Source of the DNA: Treponema sp. | Lineage (GTDB): Bacteria; Spirochaetota; Spirochaetia; Treponematales; Treponemataceae | Assembly (NCBI GenBank): GCA_024691265.1 | Contig: JAILNT010000411.1 | Coordinates: 1 to 18,145, forward strand | Reading direction: 5' to 3' | DNA length: 18,145 bases | The notes under the pieces: generated by a model | What the model was told of the DNA's origin: nothing | Database searches by the model: none | What the model saw: the letters and a program-made list of their open reading frames with translations, nothing else | Translations under genes and position numbers: made by a program | Shown here: positions 7,692-14,319 of the stretch, in pieces | How the letters are laid out: each line of letters opens with the position of its first letter | How positions within the stretch are numbered: the first letter of the stretch is position 1

Positions 7692-7717
7692 AAACGAAAT
7701 TTTTTTCACTTTCGTTT
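7692..7717. repeat. Perfect inverted repeat overlapping the cheR -35 box
   Basis: AAACGAAA at 7692-7699 and TTTCGTTT at 7710-7717 flank a 10-nt spacer. The right arm covers the first three bases of the cheR -35 hexamer (7715-7720). It lies in the 173-bp region between divergent pyrG and cheR. Arm length and placement suit an operator; a chance AT-rich repeat is the alternative. Confidence 0.4.
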
Positions 7718-7743
7718 ACAATTTTAAAATGTGAGTATATAAT
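7715..7743 (+). promoter_or_regulatory. Sigma-70-type promoter for cheR, predicting a leaderless mRNA
   Basis: TTTACA (7715-7720, 5 of 6) is followed after 17 nt by a perfect TATAAT (7738-7743). Seven bases (7744-7750) separate the -10 box from the ATG at 7751, so the expected transcription start is at or within two bases of the start codon. No room remains for a Shine-Dalgarno site. Confidence 0.7.
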
Positions 7744-7750
7744 TTATTGT

Positions 7751-8566
7751 ATGGCAGACTTATTAACAGATGCGGAATTCGATAAGTTTCGTAAAATTAT
7801 ATACGATGAAAGCGGTATAACATTCTCAGCAACCAATCGTTCTATTTTGGATAGTCGTCTAAAAGAGCGTTTGCGTGAGAAGAATATGGCCAGTATAGAT
7901 GACTACTATAATCTTATCATTTCGAATAAAGATGAAATGAAGACTATGCTTGATTCTGTCACTACAAACTTAACTCGTTTCTTTAGAAACCAACCTCATT
8001 TTGATGCTCTTATAAACTATGTAGTGCCTCACTTGCTTGAAGAAAAGAAAAAGACAGGTGATAAAACTATTCGGGTTTGGAGTGCAGGTTGTTCAACTGG
8101 TGAAGAACCATATACTATTGCGATGATATTAAAGGATATACTTCCAGCTCCTTATAATTTCCAAATTATGGCTTCTGATATTTCGTTGAAGTCTTTGATG
8201 GTTGGTAAGCAGGGCTTTTATCCTAATAGTCGTATTGCTGGTATTCCAGAGAATTATCTGTCACGTTTTTTCACGAAAAATGAACAGGGATATCAGGTTA
8301 ATCGGGATTTAATGTCCACGATAAAATTTGATTATCACAATCTTAGAAATGACAGTGGTTCAAGAAATCTTGATATAATTTTCTGTAGAAATGTATTGAT
8401 ATATTTTGATGAGCCTGCTCAATTAGCTACTGTAAATAGATTCTGGAATTCAATGGGAAATCATTCTTACCTTTTTATTGGTCATTCTGAATCATTATTT
8501 GGTATGAATACGAAATTTGAATTCTTGAAGACTCAATGGGCTTGTTTATATCAAAAGAATGTCTAA
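7751..8566 (+). CDS. cheR: CheR, chemoreceptor glutamate methyltransferase
   Basis: 271 aa. CheR transfers methyl groups from S-adenosylmethionine to glutamates on methyl-accepting chemotaxis proteins, opposing CheB. The N-terminal helical domain (about residues 5-75, FDKFRKIIYDESGI) contacts the receptor. The catalytic domain shows TTNLTRFFRN (71-80), the SAM-binding motif IRVWSAGCSTGEEPYTIAM (107-125), ASDIS (141-145, acidic ribose-binding strand) and DIIFCRNVLIYFD (208-220). Length matches the family. The start is fixed because the conserved domain begins within ten residues and the next Met is residue 46, although no Shine-Dalgarno is present. cheB follows 149 nt downstream on the same strand but has a separate promoter. 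Confidence 0.96.
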   Translation: MADLLTDAEFDKFRKIIYDESGITFSATNRSILDSRLKERLREKNMASIDDYYNLIISNKDEMKTMLDSVTTNLTRFFRNQPHFDALINYVVPHLLEEKKKTGDKTIRVWSAGCSTGEEPYTIAMILKDILPAPYNFQIMASDISLKSLMVGKQGFYPNSRIAGIPENYLSRFFTKNEQGYQVNRDLMSTIKFDYHNLRNDSGSRNLDIIFCRNVLIYFDEPAQLATVNRFWNSMGNHSYLFIGHSESLFGMNTKFEFLKTQWACLYQKNV

Positions 8567-8574
8567 TATTTAAT

Positions 8575-8655
8575 TTGTTACCAGGTTTTTTATTTTAATT
8601 GTTCTCTTTGTAAAGAGTGATAGTGATATTACTATCGGTAATTGCCTGGTAATAA
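8575..8655 (+). other. Candidate three-way-junction RNA or regulatory element in the cheR-cheB spacer
   Basis: An outer 11-bp stem (8575-8585 with 8645-8655, core TTACCAGG and CCTGGTAA, one wobble) encloses two hairpins: CTCTTT/AAAGAG at 8604-8617 and GATAGT/ACTATC at 8619-8636 (6-nt loop). GGTAAT occurs twice, at 8637-8642 and 8648-8653, so TTACC at 8578-8582 could pair with either copy, giving two alternative folds. A T8 run follows at 8669-8676, then the cheB promoter. It could be the 3' end structure of the cheR mRNA, a regulatory RNA, or a protein-binding site in DNA. It does not match a riboswitch class that I recognise. Confidence 0.4.
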
Positions 8656-8674
8656 TTTTGTATTTAAGTTTTTT

Positions 8675-8704
8675 TTGATATAACTAGTTTTTAATAAATA
8701 TAAT
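8675..8704 (+). promoter_or_regulatory. Sigma-70-type promoter for cheB
   Basis: TTGATA (8675-8680, 5 of 6) is followed after 18 nt by a perfect TATAAT (8699-8704). The expected transcription start near 8711 lies about five bases before the ATG at 8716 (or 14 before ATG 8725). Confidence 0.65.
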
Positions 8705-8715
8705 GGACTTGATTT

Positions 8716-9984
8716 ATGGATAATATGGACGATATCTCGGTTTTTATTTGTGATGACTCGGCTTTGATGAGAAATCTTATTACTCGTATTATCGATGGCA
8801 CCCCAGGAATGACTGTTGTAGGAAAAGCTATGAACGGTCAATTTGCTGTAGAAAAGATTCCTGCATTAAAGCCTGATGTAATGGTCCTTGATATTGAAAT
8901 GCCAATTATGAATGGCATTGAGTTTTTGAAAAAGAGAAAAGAGTTACATTGGGATTTTCCTGTTGTTGTATTGTCTTCTGTTGCAACAGAAGGTGCTGCT
9001 ATAACAATTCAGGCTCTTGAATTGGGAGCTGCTGATTTTTTAACAAAACCTAATGGTTCTATTTCTGCGGATTTGTCTGCTGTTGCAGATAGATTAACTG
9101 AACTTTTGTCTTCTTATGGCGGACAATATGCTCGTCGACATGGAAAGAATCCTTATCCTGCAGATTTCTTTATGCATCAGGCAAAGCTTCGTAAAGCTGA
9201 ACATCTTGTTGCAGAAAAGAAGGGTGAAGATTTTCTTACAGCTACAAGACATTCAACTTCTAAACTTGATAGCTTATCTTCTCGCCTTAAGGATAGTAAG
9301 CTTCCATCTTCTAGCTCTACTAGTACACAGGCAGCTCCTGTGTTATGGAATCGTCCGGCTGTAAAAAAAGAACCGGCTGTAATAACTCCGCTTAGAAATG
9401 GTGGTCGTATTGAAGTAATTGCGATTGGAATTTCTACTGGTGGACCTAATGCTTTACGTGAAGTGTTTAAAGACCTTGATCCGGCACTTAAACAGCCTAT
9501 TTTAGTTGTTCAGCATATGCCAGCAGGCTTTACGGCAGAATTTGCAAACAGTTTGAATCGTATTTGTCCTCTTGATGTAAAAGAAGCTGCTGATGGAGAT
9601 GTTCTTGAAAAAGGTCATGTATATATAGCTCCTGGTAATTATCATATTTATGTAGAAAAGAAATTTTCAGGCTATGTTGTAAGATTATCTCAGGAAGAGC
9701 AGAGAAACGGTCATAGACCTTCTGCAGATGTTTTGTTTGAGTCTGTTGCAAAAATTTTCCAGAACAGGGCTCTTGGCGTTATTATGACCGGTATGGGTCG
9801 TGATGGTGCTGTAGAGATTACTGAAATGAGAAAACAGGGTGCATGGACTTTAGGACAAGATGAAGATTCTAGTGTTGTTTATGGCATGCCTAAAGTCGCA
9901 TGGGAATTGGGTGGTGTTCAAAAGCAGGTAGCCTTAAAAGATATGGCAAATGCTATCAATAAGACTGCCTTTGAACATTCATAA
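8716..9984 (+). CDS. cheB: CheB, chemoreceptor glutamate methylesterase/deamidase
   Basis: 422 aa. CheB removes methyl groups from chemoreceptor glutamates once phosphorylated by CheA. The receiver domain (about 5-125) has the acidic pair D13 D14, phosphoacceptor D59 in VLDIEMP, the LSS switch (S87/S88) and K111 in FLTKP. The methylesterase domain (about 232-420) has the Ser-His-Asp triad: S240 in GISTGGP, H267 in VVQHMPAGF and D363 in TGMGRDG. The linker of about 105 residues is longer than in E. coli CheB (349 aa in total) and contains a Ser/Thr-rich part near 196-206. Two starts are possible, ATG 8716 and ATG 8725, three codons apart; the second gives the more usual N-terminus. The 3' end overlaps the convergent rseC-like gene by 6 bp. 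Confidence 0.96.
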   Translation: MDNMDDISVFICDDSALMRNLITRIIDGTPGMTVVGKAMNGQFAVEKIPALKPDVMVLDIEMPIMNGIEFLKKRKELHWDFPVVVLSSVATEGAAITIQALELGAADFLTKPNGSISADLSAVADRLTELLSSYGGQYARRHGKNPYPADFFMHQAKLRKAEHLVAEKKGEDFLTATRHSTSKLDSLSSRLKDSKLPSSSSTSTQAAPVLWNRPAVKKEPAVITPLRNGGRIEVIAIGISTGGPNALREVFKDLDPALKQPILVVQHMPAGFTAEFANSLNRICPLDVKEAADGDVLEKGHVYIAPGNYHIYVEKKFSGYVVRLSQEEQRNGHRPSADVLFESVAKIFQNRALGVIMTGMGRDGAVEITEMRKQGAWTLGQDEDSSVVYGMPKVAWELGGVQKQVALKDMANAINKTAFEHS

Positions 9985-10407
9985 TATTTCTAGGATTTCT
10001 GGAGAAGTCCATTTATAGAATAATTTTTGCAGATATTTGCTTAAGAAATATATTATTAAGCTTGATGTAAACATGAAAAGCAGGGCTAAGAGTGCACGCA
10101 TTCCTTCCCCTGCTTTTTTATTAAATAAGCTTGCTATATCTGGTGCTAAAAAATAGCCTGCAAAAGCACTGATTATAGGGAGAAAGAGAGAATATAAAGA
10201 TTGGAATAACTGCCATTTTCCACTGGCACCAACCTTTATTAAACTTCCTTTCTTTATTTCAAAGTTCTTTGGATTTACAACTGTAAAGGCTGTCCCCCTT
10301 TTTTCACATGCCTGCTGACATGTAGTACATGCCGAAGACAATATTGGGAGAACCTTTACAGTGCCGTCTGTAAGTATATCAAGTACAATTGTTTCTTGTA
10401 TATTCAT
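9979..10407 (-). CDS. RseC/MucC-like (SoxR-reducing system) membrane protein
   Basis: 142 aa. The N-terminal part contains a Cys cluster C27-x2-C30-x3-C34 (SACTTCQQAC) in the position where RseC-family proteins carry a cysteine motif, followed by a short beta domain (IKKGSLIKVGASG) and two membrane segments, about 68-88 and 103-125. RseC modulates sigma-E signalling in E. coli, and related RsxC/RnfG systems handle electrons, but the function in spirochaetes is not established. The fourth Cys seen in E. coli RseC is absent. The start ATG overlaps the TPR gene stop by 4 nt, so the two are translationally coupled. No terminator separates it from cheB, which it meets tail to tail with a 6-bp overlap. 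Confidence 0.75.
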   Translation of the reverse strand: MNIQETIVLDILTDGTVKVLPILSSACTTCQQACEKRGTAFTVVNPKNFEIKKGSLIKVGASGKWQLFQSLYSLFLPIISAFAGYFLAPDIASLFNKKAGEGMRALLALLFMFTSSLIIYFLSKYLQKLFYKWTSPEILEIL

Positions 10408-10922
10408 TTCTTGATTTCTCGCATTCTGTTTTCACATTCGATTCTGCCGGCAGTGTTTCCAAGCTGGTCATATGTGTCTCTGAGATTAAAGAGTGCATCA
10501 TAGTAGTATGGATTTATTGATACTGCATGCTCGAATGCTTCACTCGCATCTTCATATTCATTGCAGTTGAAATACAATACTCCTATTGTATTCCAAAGAT
10601 GAGGGTTATTTATATTGAGATGTAAGCCTAGTCCGCAATATTCCATAGCTTCTTCAATGTGACCCATTGAAAAGTTTAATGCTGCAAGACTTTCTATTAT
10701 CTCTTCATCGTAAGGTGCAAGTGACAATGCATGCTCTAATGCATTTTGAGCCTGACTTAGGTCTCCAGAATCCTTGTATGTCATTCCCAAATTGTACCAA
10801 AGCAGATGATTTTCTCCCTGCATTGTTATGGCACATTTGAAGCATGCGATAGCTTCTGCAAAATCTCCATGAGAGGCTAGCTGTATTGCCTGGTTGTTCA
10901 ATAATTCTGGGCTTTCCTGCAT
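10404..10922 (-). CDS. Tetratricopeptide-repeat protein
   Basis: 172 aa from ATG 10922. About four TPR units cover nearly the whole length; canonical pieces are LWYNLGMTYKDSGDLSQA, NALEHALSLAPYDEE, LWNTIGVLYFNCNEYEDA and AFEHAVSINPYYYDALF. No signal peptide or membrane segment is seen, so it is probably a cytoplasmic scaffold for protein contacts; the partner is unknown. A GTG at 10931 overlaps the upstream stop, but it is inside the AGGAGG ribosome site, which is ideally spaced (8 nt) for ATG 10922. It lies between the polyprenyl synthase and the RseC-like gene. Confidence 0.85.
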   Translation of the reverse strand: MQESPELLNNQAIQLASHGDFAEAIACFKCAITMQGENHLLWYNLGMTYKDSGDLSQAQNALEHALSLAPYDEEIIESLAALNFSMGHIEEAMEYCGLGLHLNINNPHLWNTIGVLYFNCNEYEDASEAFEHAVSINPYYYDALFNLRDTYDQLGNTAGRIECENRMREIKK

Positions 10923-10927
10923 AATAG

Positions 10928-12043
10928 TCACCTCCTGTTAGGAATCATAGACTTAAACAAGTTTACAATAAGGCTTGCTGCAGCATTATTGCTATAAATC
11001 TTGTTTAACTTTTCACAAGATGAATCAATCATCATCTCTGCGTCTTTTGCTGCTTTTTTTATAGCTCCTCTTTTTTCTAGCAGATTTATAGCTTTCTCAA
11101 CTTCAGGAGAATCTATTCCGCCTTTAGAAGCTTTTTTAAAGCAGTTCAAAAGTTCTAACTTTTCTTTTTCTTCAACTTCTTTACTTTCAAAATCTGTTTC
11201 GTTCATGAAATAAAGCACTGGAAGACTCTTTTTTCCCTCCACAATGTCATCGCCACGCTTCTTTCCAACATTACCGGTTGTTATGTTTATTACGTCATCA
11301 AGAACTTGGAATCCAGCTCCTATTTCTGCGGCTATTTCTCCGACTGTTTCTGCATCTTCAAAAGAGCCACCGCCTGCAAGTATCCCTGTCTTTGCTGCTA
11401 GGGCTGCCAGTGTTCCTGTTTTGTTCTTTACCATAGCAAGGTATTCCTTGCTGCTAGGCATCTTTTTATTATCTCTATGCCAGGCTATATCCATGGCCTG
11501 ACCAAGATGAAGCCTTCTAAGTTCGTTTGTATAAAGCTGATACAGCTTTAATTTCATCTCATCGGATGCTTTACAGCTGTTTATGCATGATGCAGCTTCG
11601 AAATAAAGCCATGAACCAGCATTTAATGCTGTGTCCAGCCCAAAGCTTATATGGGCTGCAGGAAGTCCTCTTCTTGTATCTGCATTGTCCTCAATATCAT
11701 CATGTATAAGACTTGCTGTATGTACATATTCCAATAAAGGAGTAAGTTCATAAGGCAAATCGTCGTTTATGTTGTTACTTTTTTTATTGTTGCTGCTGGC
11801 TTTCTGCATTTCTGCACAAAGTACTAATAAAAGCGGTCTCCATCTTTTTCCTCCAGCTTTTACAAGTCTTATGCAAGGTTCCAGCAAAGGAAGTGTATGG
11901 GAGTATTCAACTCCTTCGTATTCTTTTCCAAAAGAAAGTTCCATCCAGAGCTTTCTTTCTTCTTCTGAGGCCTCTTTTCCAGGAAGAGCCTTTCTCAATA
12001 TATTTTCTATCTTGTTTAGTCTATTTACATATTCTGTATTCAT
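10928..12043 (-). CDS. Trans-isoprenyl (polyprenyl) diphosphate synthase
   Basis: 371 aa. These enzymes extend allylic diphosphates with isopentenyl diphosphate. Visible: KAGGKRWRP (63-70), first Asp-rich motif HDDIEDNADTRRG (D115, D116, D119), GQAMDI (181-186), KTG (208-210), and the second motif FQVLDDVIN (D249, D250, N253) followed by GDDIVEGKKSLP. The small Ala at the fifth position before the first motif and the HTASLIHDD context resemble IspB-type enzymes, suggesting a medium or long product rather than farnesyl or geranylgeranyl diphosphate; this is inference. The last Asp of the second motif is replaced by Asn. An Asn/Lys-rich insert lies at about 82-95. The ATG at 12043 has no properly spaced Shine-Dalgarno (AGAGGA directly abuts it). 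It heads a three-gene operon. Confidence 0.92.
   Translation of the reverse strand: MNTEYVNRLNKIENILRKALPGKEASEEERKLWMELSFGKEYEGVEYSHTLPLLEPCIRLVKAGGKRWRPLLLVLCAEMQKASSNNKKSNNINDDLPYELTPLLEYVHTASLIHDDIEDNADTRRGLPAAHISFGLDTALNAGSWLYFEAASCINSCKASDEMKLKLYQLYTNELRRLHLGQAMDIAWHRDNKKMPSSKEYLAMVKNKTGTLAALAAKTGILAGGGSFEDAETVGEIAAEIGAGFQVLDDVINITTGNVGKKRGDDIVEGKKSLPVLYFMNETDFESKEVEEKEKLELLNCFKKASKGGIDSPEVEKAINLLEKRGAIKKAAKDAEMMIDSSCEKLNKIYSNNAAASLIVNLFKSMIPNRR
10931..10936 (-). promoter_or_regulatory. Ribosome binding site that fixes the TPR gene start
   Basis: A perfect AGGAGG on the minus strand, 8 nt before ATG 10922, inside the end of the polyprenyl synthase gene. It rules against the GTG at 10931 as the start. 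Confidence 0.8.
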
Positions 12044-12052
12044 TCCTCTTAT

Positions 12053-12080
12053 AGTATAGCAATATTCTAATGAAAATCAA
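12053..12080 (-). promoter_or_regulatory. Promoter for the polyprenyl synthase operon, with very short leader
   Basis: On the minus strand TTGATT (12080-12075, 4 of 6) is followed after 16 nt by TATACT (12058-12053, 5 of 6). The expected transcription start is near 12046, two to four bases before the ATG at 12043. Confidence 0.5.
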
Positions 12081-12189
12081 ACATTATAAAGCAATATCAA
12101 ATTATTATATTTGAAAAAATAAAAATAAATGGTTGTTTATATTAGGAAAATACTATAGATTAGGGGCTCAAGGTGTCGAGAAATTTACT

Positions 12190-12786
12190 ATGGGTTCTAA
12201 TAGCTATGAGAAACCAGATTTCTGGTCAAAAAAGGCCTTTTCTGAAGGATATCCTGCACGCTCTGTGTATAAACTTCAGGAGATAGACAAGAAATTTGGA
12301 ATGATAAAAAAAGATTATACTGTATTAGATTTGGGAGCAGCTCCTGGAAGCTGGACAACATTCCTCCTTAGAATGATGGAGGGAAGTGGTCGTGTTGTTT
12401 CTTGTGATTTGAATCCTCTCTCAAAGAATGTAAAAGGTGATAATCTGGTGTTTTTGCAGGGTGATTTGCTTTCTGCAGATATTCGTAATAAAATAACAGA
12501 ACTTGGTCCATATGATTTAGTTGTTTGTGATGCAGCTCCTTTAACTACAGGAAATCGTACTGTTGATACAGCCCGTTCTTCTGCTCTCGTTGAAATGGCT
12601 ATCTGGTATGCACAGGCAATGCTTAAGCATGGAGGCAATTTTGTTGTAAAAATCTTTCAAAGCGGTAATCAGGCTGAAATGCTAAAGCTTATGAGAGGTA
12701 TTTTTACTACAGCAAAAGGTTTTAAACCAGAAGCTTGTAGATCAGAGTCTTTTGAAACTTATTTAATAGGTTTACAGAAAAAGTAA
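12190..12786 (+). CDS. rlmE: RlmE/FtsJ, 23S rRNA ribose 2'-O-methyltransferase
   Basis: 198 aa from ATG 12190. RlmE methylates the ribose of a uridine in the A-loop of 23S rRNA (U2552 in E. coli) late in 50S assembly. The SAM-binding motif LDLGAAPGSW lies at 46-55. The K-D-K-E tetrad is complete: K28 in VYKLQE, D114 in VVCDAAP, K154 in FVVKIFQ and E189 in SFETYL. Length is close to the E. coli protein (209 aa). A TTG at 12133 could add 19 residues, but these do not resemble the family. Only weak ribosome-site candidates precede the ATG. A weak promoter candidate is TTGTTT at 12133-12138 with TAGATT at 12156-12161. The 16-nt gap to the M23 gene suggests an operon. Confidence 0.93.
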   Translation: MGSNSYEKPDFWSKKAFSEGYPARSVYKLQEIDKKFGMIKKDYTVLDLGAAPGSWTTFLLRMMEGSGRVVSCDLNPLSKNVKGDNLVFLQGDLLSADIRNKITELGPYDLVVCDAAPLTTGNRTVDTARSSALVEMAIWYAQAMLKHGGNFVVKIFQSGNQAEMLKLMRGIFTTAKGFKPEACRSESFETYLIGLQKK

Positions 12787-12802
12787 TAGGTGTTGGTAAT
12801 AT

Positions 12803-13822
12803 ATGAATGGTAACATTAAGAATGGGCTTATCTGTATCGGTTTGACAATAGTTTCTTGTCTGATTGTGATTGGAATAGTTGGAATTGCTGTTTGGCAGAA
12901 AAATGATTTTTTTGGCAACTGGCAGGGAGGTCTTGAAACTCCTGGTGTACCAACTGCTAAGGAATCCGGCTTGAAAAATCTTTTAGGACTTGAAAGTTCT
13001 GATAATTCTGCTAATACAGAAATTACCAGTGAAGATGCCGCTATAGATAGTGTCTTGTCTGAGGAAGAAGTTGCTTCAACATCTTCTGCTGTTACCTATA
13101 TATCATATAGAGTTCATGCTGGTGATATGATTGGGAAAATTGCTGAAAGATATGGCATAACCCAGGATACTATCATCAGTGTTAATAATATTACTCAGTC
13201 ACGTCTTATCCAGCCTGGTCAATATTTGAAAATCCCTTCTAAAGTAGGTATTCTTTATACTGTTGCTAAAGATGGTGAAACTGTAGATGAGATTGCAAAA
13301 AATTATGAAATTGATGCTAGTGAATGTGCTAGCTTGAATAAGCTTTCAGTTAATGCTGCACTTCCTTCTGGAACTACGATGTTTTTGCCTGGTGCAAAAC
13401 TGGATTGGGTAAAGAGACAGGAAATAAATGGAGATTTGTTTGTAAAGCCTATCCATTCATCTTATTATCTTTCATCGTACTATGGCTGGCGTTCTAGTCC
13501 TTTCAATGGAAAAAGGTCTTTCCATAGTGGAATTGATATGGCTGCATATCAAGGTACTCCTGTTTATGCTGCTTTATCTGGCAGAGTTGCTGCAACAGGT
13601 TATAATGCAATTTATGGTAATTATATAATCGTAAGTCACCATTCAGGTTACAAGACTTTATACGGTCATTTGAGCAAGATTTTGGTATCGAAGGGGCAGA
13701 GCGTTGCTACAAGTTCTAAAATCGGCTTAGTCGGTTCTACGGGTATGAGTACCGGTCCACACCTTCATTTTACAGTTTATAAAAATGGAAAAACTGTAAA
13801 CCCTCTTGCTTATATAAAATAA
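12803..13822 (+). CDS. Membrane-anchored LysM and M23 (LytM-type) peptidoglycan endopeptidase
   Basis: 339 aa. A single membrane segment at about 9-31 anchors the protein with its bulk in the periplasm. A linker rich in Ser, Glu and Thr (about 45-98) is followed by two LysM peptidoglycan-binding modules, about 101-145 (YRVHAGDMIGKIAERYGI) and 151-196 (YTVAKDGETVDEIAKNYEI), then the M23 domain (about 217-337). All zinc-site residues are present: H241 and D245 in FHSGIDMA, H289 in YGHLS, and H320 and H322 in GPHLHF, so an active enzyme that cuts peptide cross-links is expected. AGGTG lies 11 nt before the ATG. The role in cell-wall remodelling or division is inferred from the family. It ends only 5 bp before the convergent anti-sigma gene. 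Confidence 0.93.
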   Translation: MNGNIKNGLICIGLTIVSCLIVIGIVGIAVWQKNDFFGNWQGGLETPGVPTAKESGLKNLLGLESSDNSANTEITSEDAAIDSVLSEEEVASTSSAVTYISYRVHAGDMIGKIAERYGITQDTIISVNNITQSRLIQPGQYLKIPSKVGILYTVAKDGETVDEIAKNYEIDASECASLNKLSVNAALPSGTTMFLPGAKLDWVKRQEINGDLFVKPIHSSYYLSSYYGWRSSPFNGKRSFHSGIDMAAYQGTPVYAALSGRVAATGYNAIYGNYIIVSHHSGYKTLYGHLSKILVSKGQSVATSSKIGLVGSTGMSTGPHLHFTVYKNGKTVNPLAYIK

Positions 13823-13827
13823 GTTAT

Positions 13828-14319
13828 TCATGCGGTAGTAACTGTTGTACTTATTTTCTTGACGAAAAAGTCTATGTTACTACCTATAAATACTGCACAG
13901 TAAGCTGTTATTATTGCAGCAAATACCAGATAAAACGCTATCATTAAAGTTGAGTCTTCTCTTGGTGTAAACAATCCAAAAGTAAGCATTAAAATTATCA
14001 TTAATATTCCTGATACTACCCAACCTTTCATTGTTATTGGATTTGGAACAGATGTGTCTTTCTGCCATGACGGAGAAAGTTTGTTTACTTTTTCCATTAT
14101 ATTTTGTAGTGATTTATCTGTTATAGGTGTTTGTATATTTAATGGAGCTGCTGTAATGCGTTCTGCTTTTGTAAGTAATCTTACCTGGCTTCTGCATTTT
14201 TTGCAGCAAAGTAAATGAGCTGTTACTTTTAATGGAATATGTTCATCTTTGTCTAAAAGCATAAATGTGTTCATAATTTCTTCACATTTATTAGTTTTAA
14301 AGTTTGTCTTGTTATTCAT
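13828..14319 (-). CDS. Zinc-finger (ZAS-type) anti-sigma factor, membrane protein
   Basis: 163 aa. The N-terminal cytoplasmic part has the ZAS pattern H35-x3-C39-x2-C42 with an earlier C12 as possible fourth zinc ligand (HLLCCKKC; C38 is an extra Cys). The C-terminal part has two membrane segments, about 98-117 and 123-146. Such proteins bind and hold ECF sigma factors until an envelope or redox signal frees them. The ATG has AAGGAG 5 nt upstream and overlaps the sigma factor gene by 8 nt, so the two are coupled, as is typical for such pairs. The gene is last in its operon and meets the M23 gene tail to tail with no terminator between them. The name is based on the motif plus position. Confidence 0.83.
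   Translation of the reverse strand: MNNKTNFKTNKCEEIMNTFMLLDKDEHIPLKVTAHLLCCKKCRSQVRLLTKAERITAAPLNIQTPITDKSLQNIMEKVNKLSPSWQKDTSVPNPITMKGWVVSGILMIILMLTFGLFTPREDSTLMIAFYLVFAAIITAYCAVFIGSNIDFFVKKISTTVTTA

Noticed and set aside
7426..7734. Plus-strand frame spanning the pyrG 5' end and intergenic region
   Set aside because: Most of it is antisense to pyrG, and the rest is AT-rich sequence containing the cheR promoter region.
8575..8676. Standard intrinsic terminator after cheR
   Set aside because: The outer stem is split by two hairpins and the T8 run is 13 nt beyond the stem, so it is not a simple terminator; listed as a candidate structured element instead.
10923..10931. GTG start at 10931 for the TPR gene
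   Set aside because: The GTG is part of the AGGAGG ribosome site, which is correctly placed for ATG 10922.
12133..12189. TTG start at 12133 for rlmE
   Set aside because: The extra 19 residues do not resemble RlmE, and the family sequence starts just after ATG 12190.
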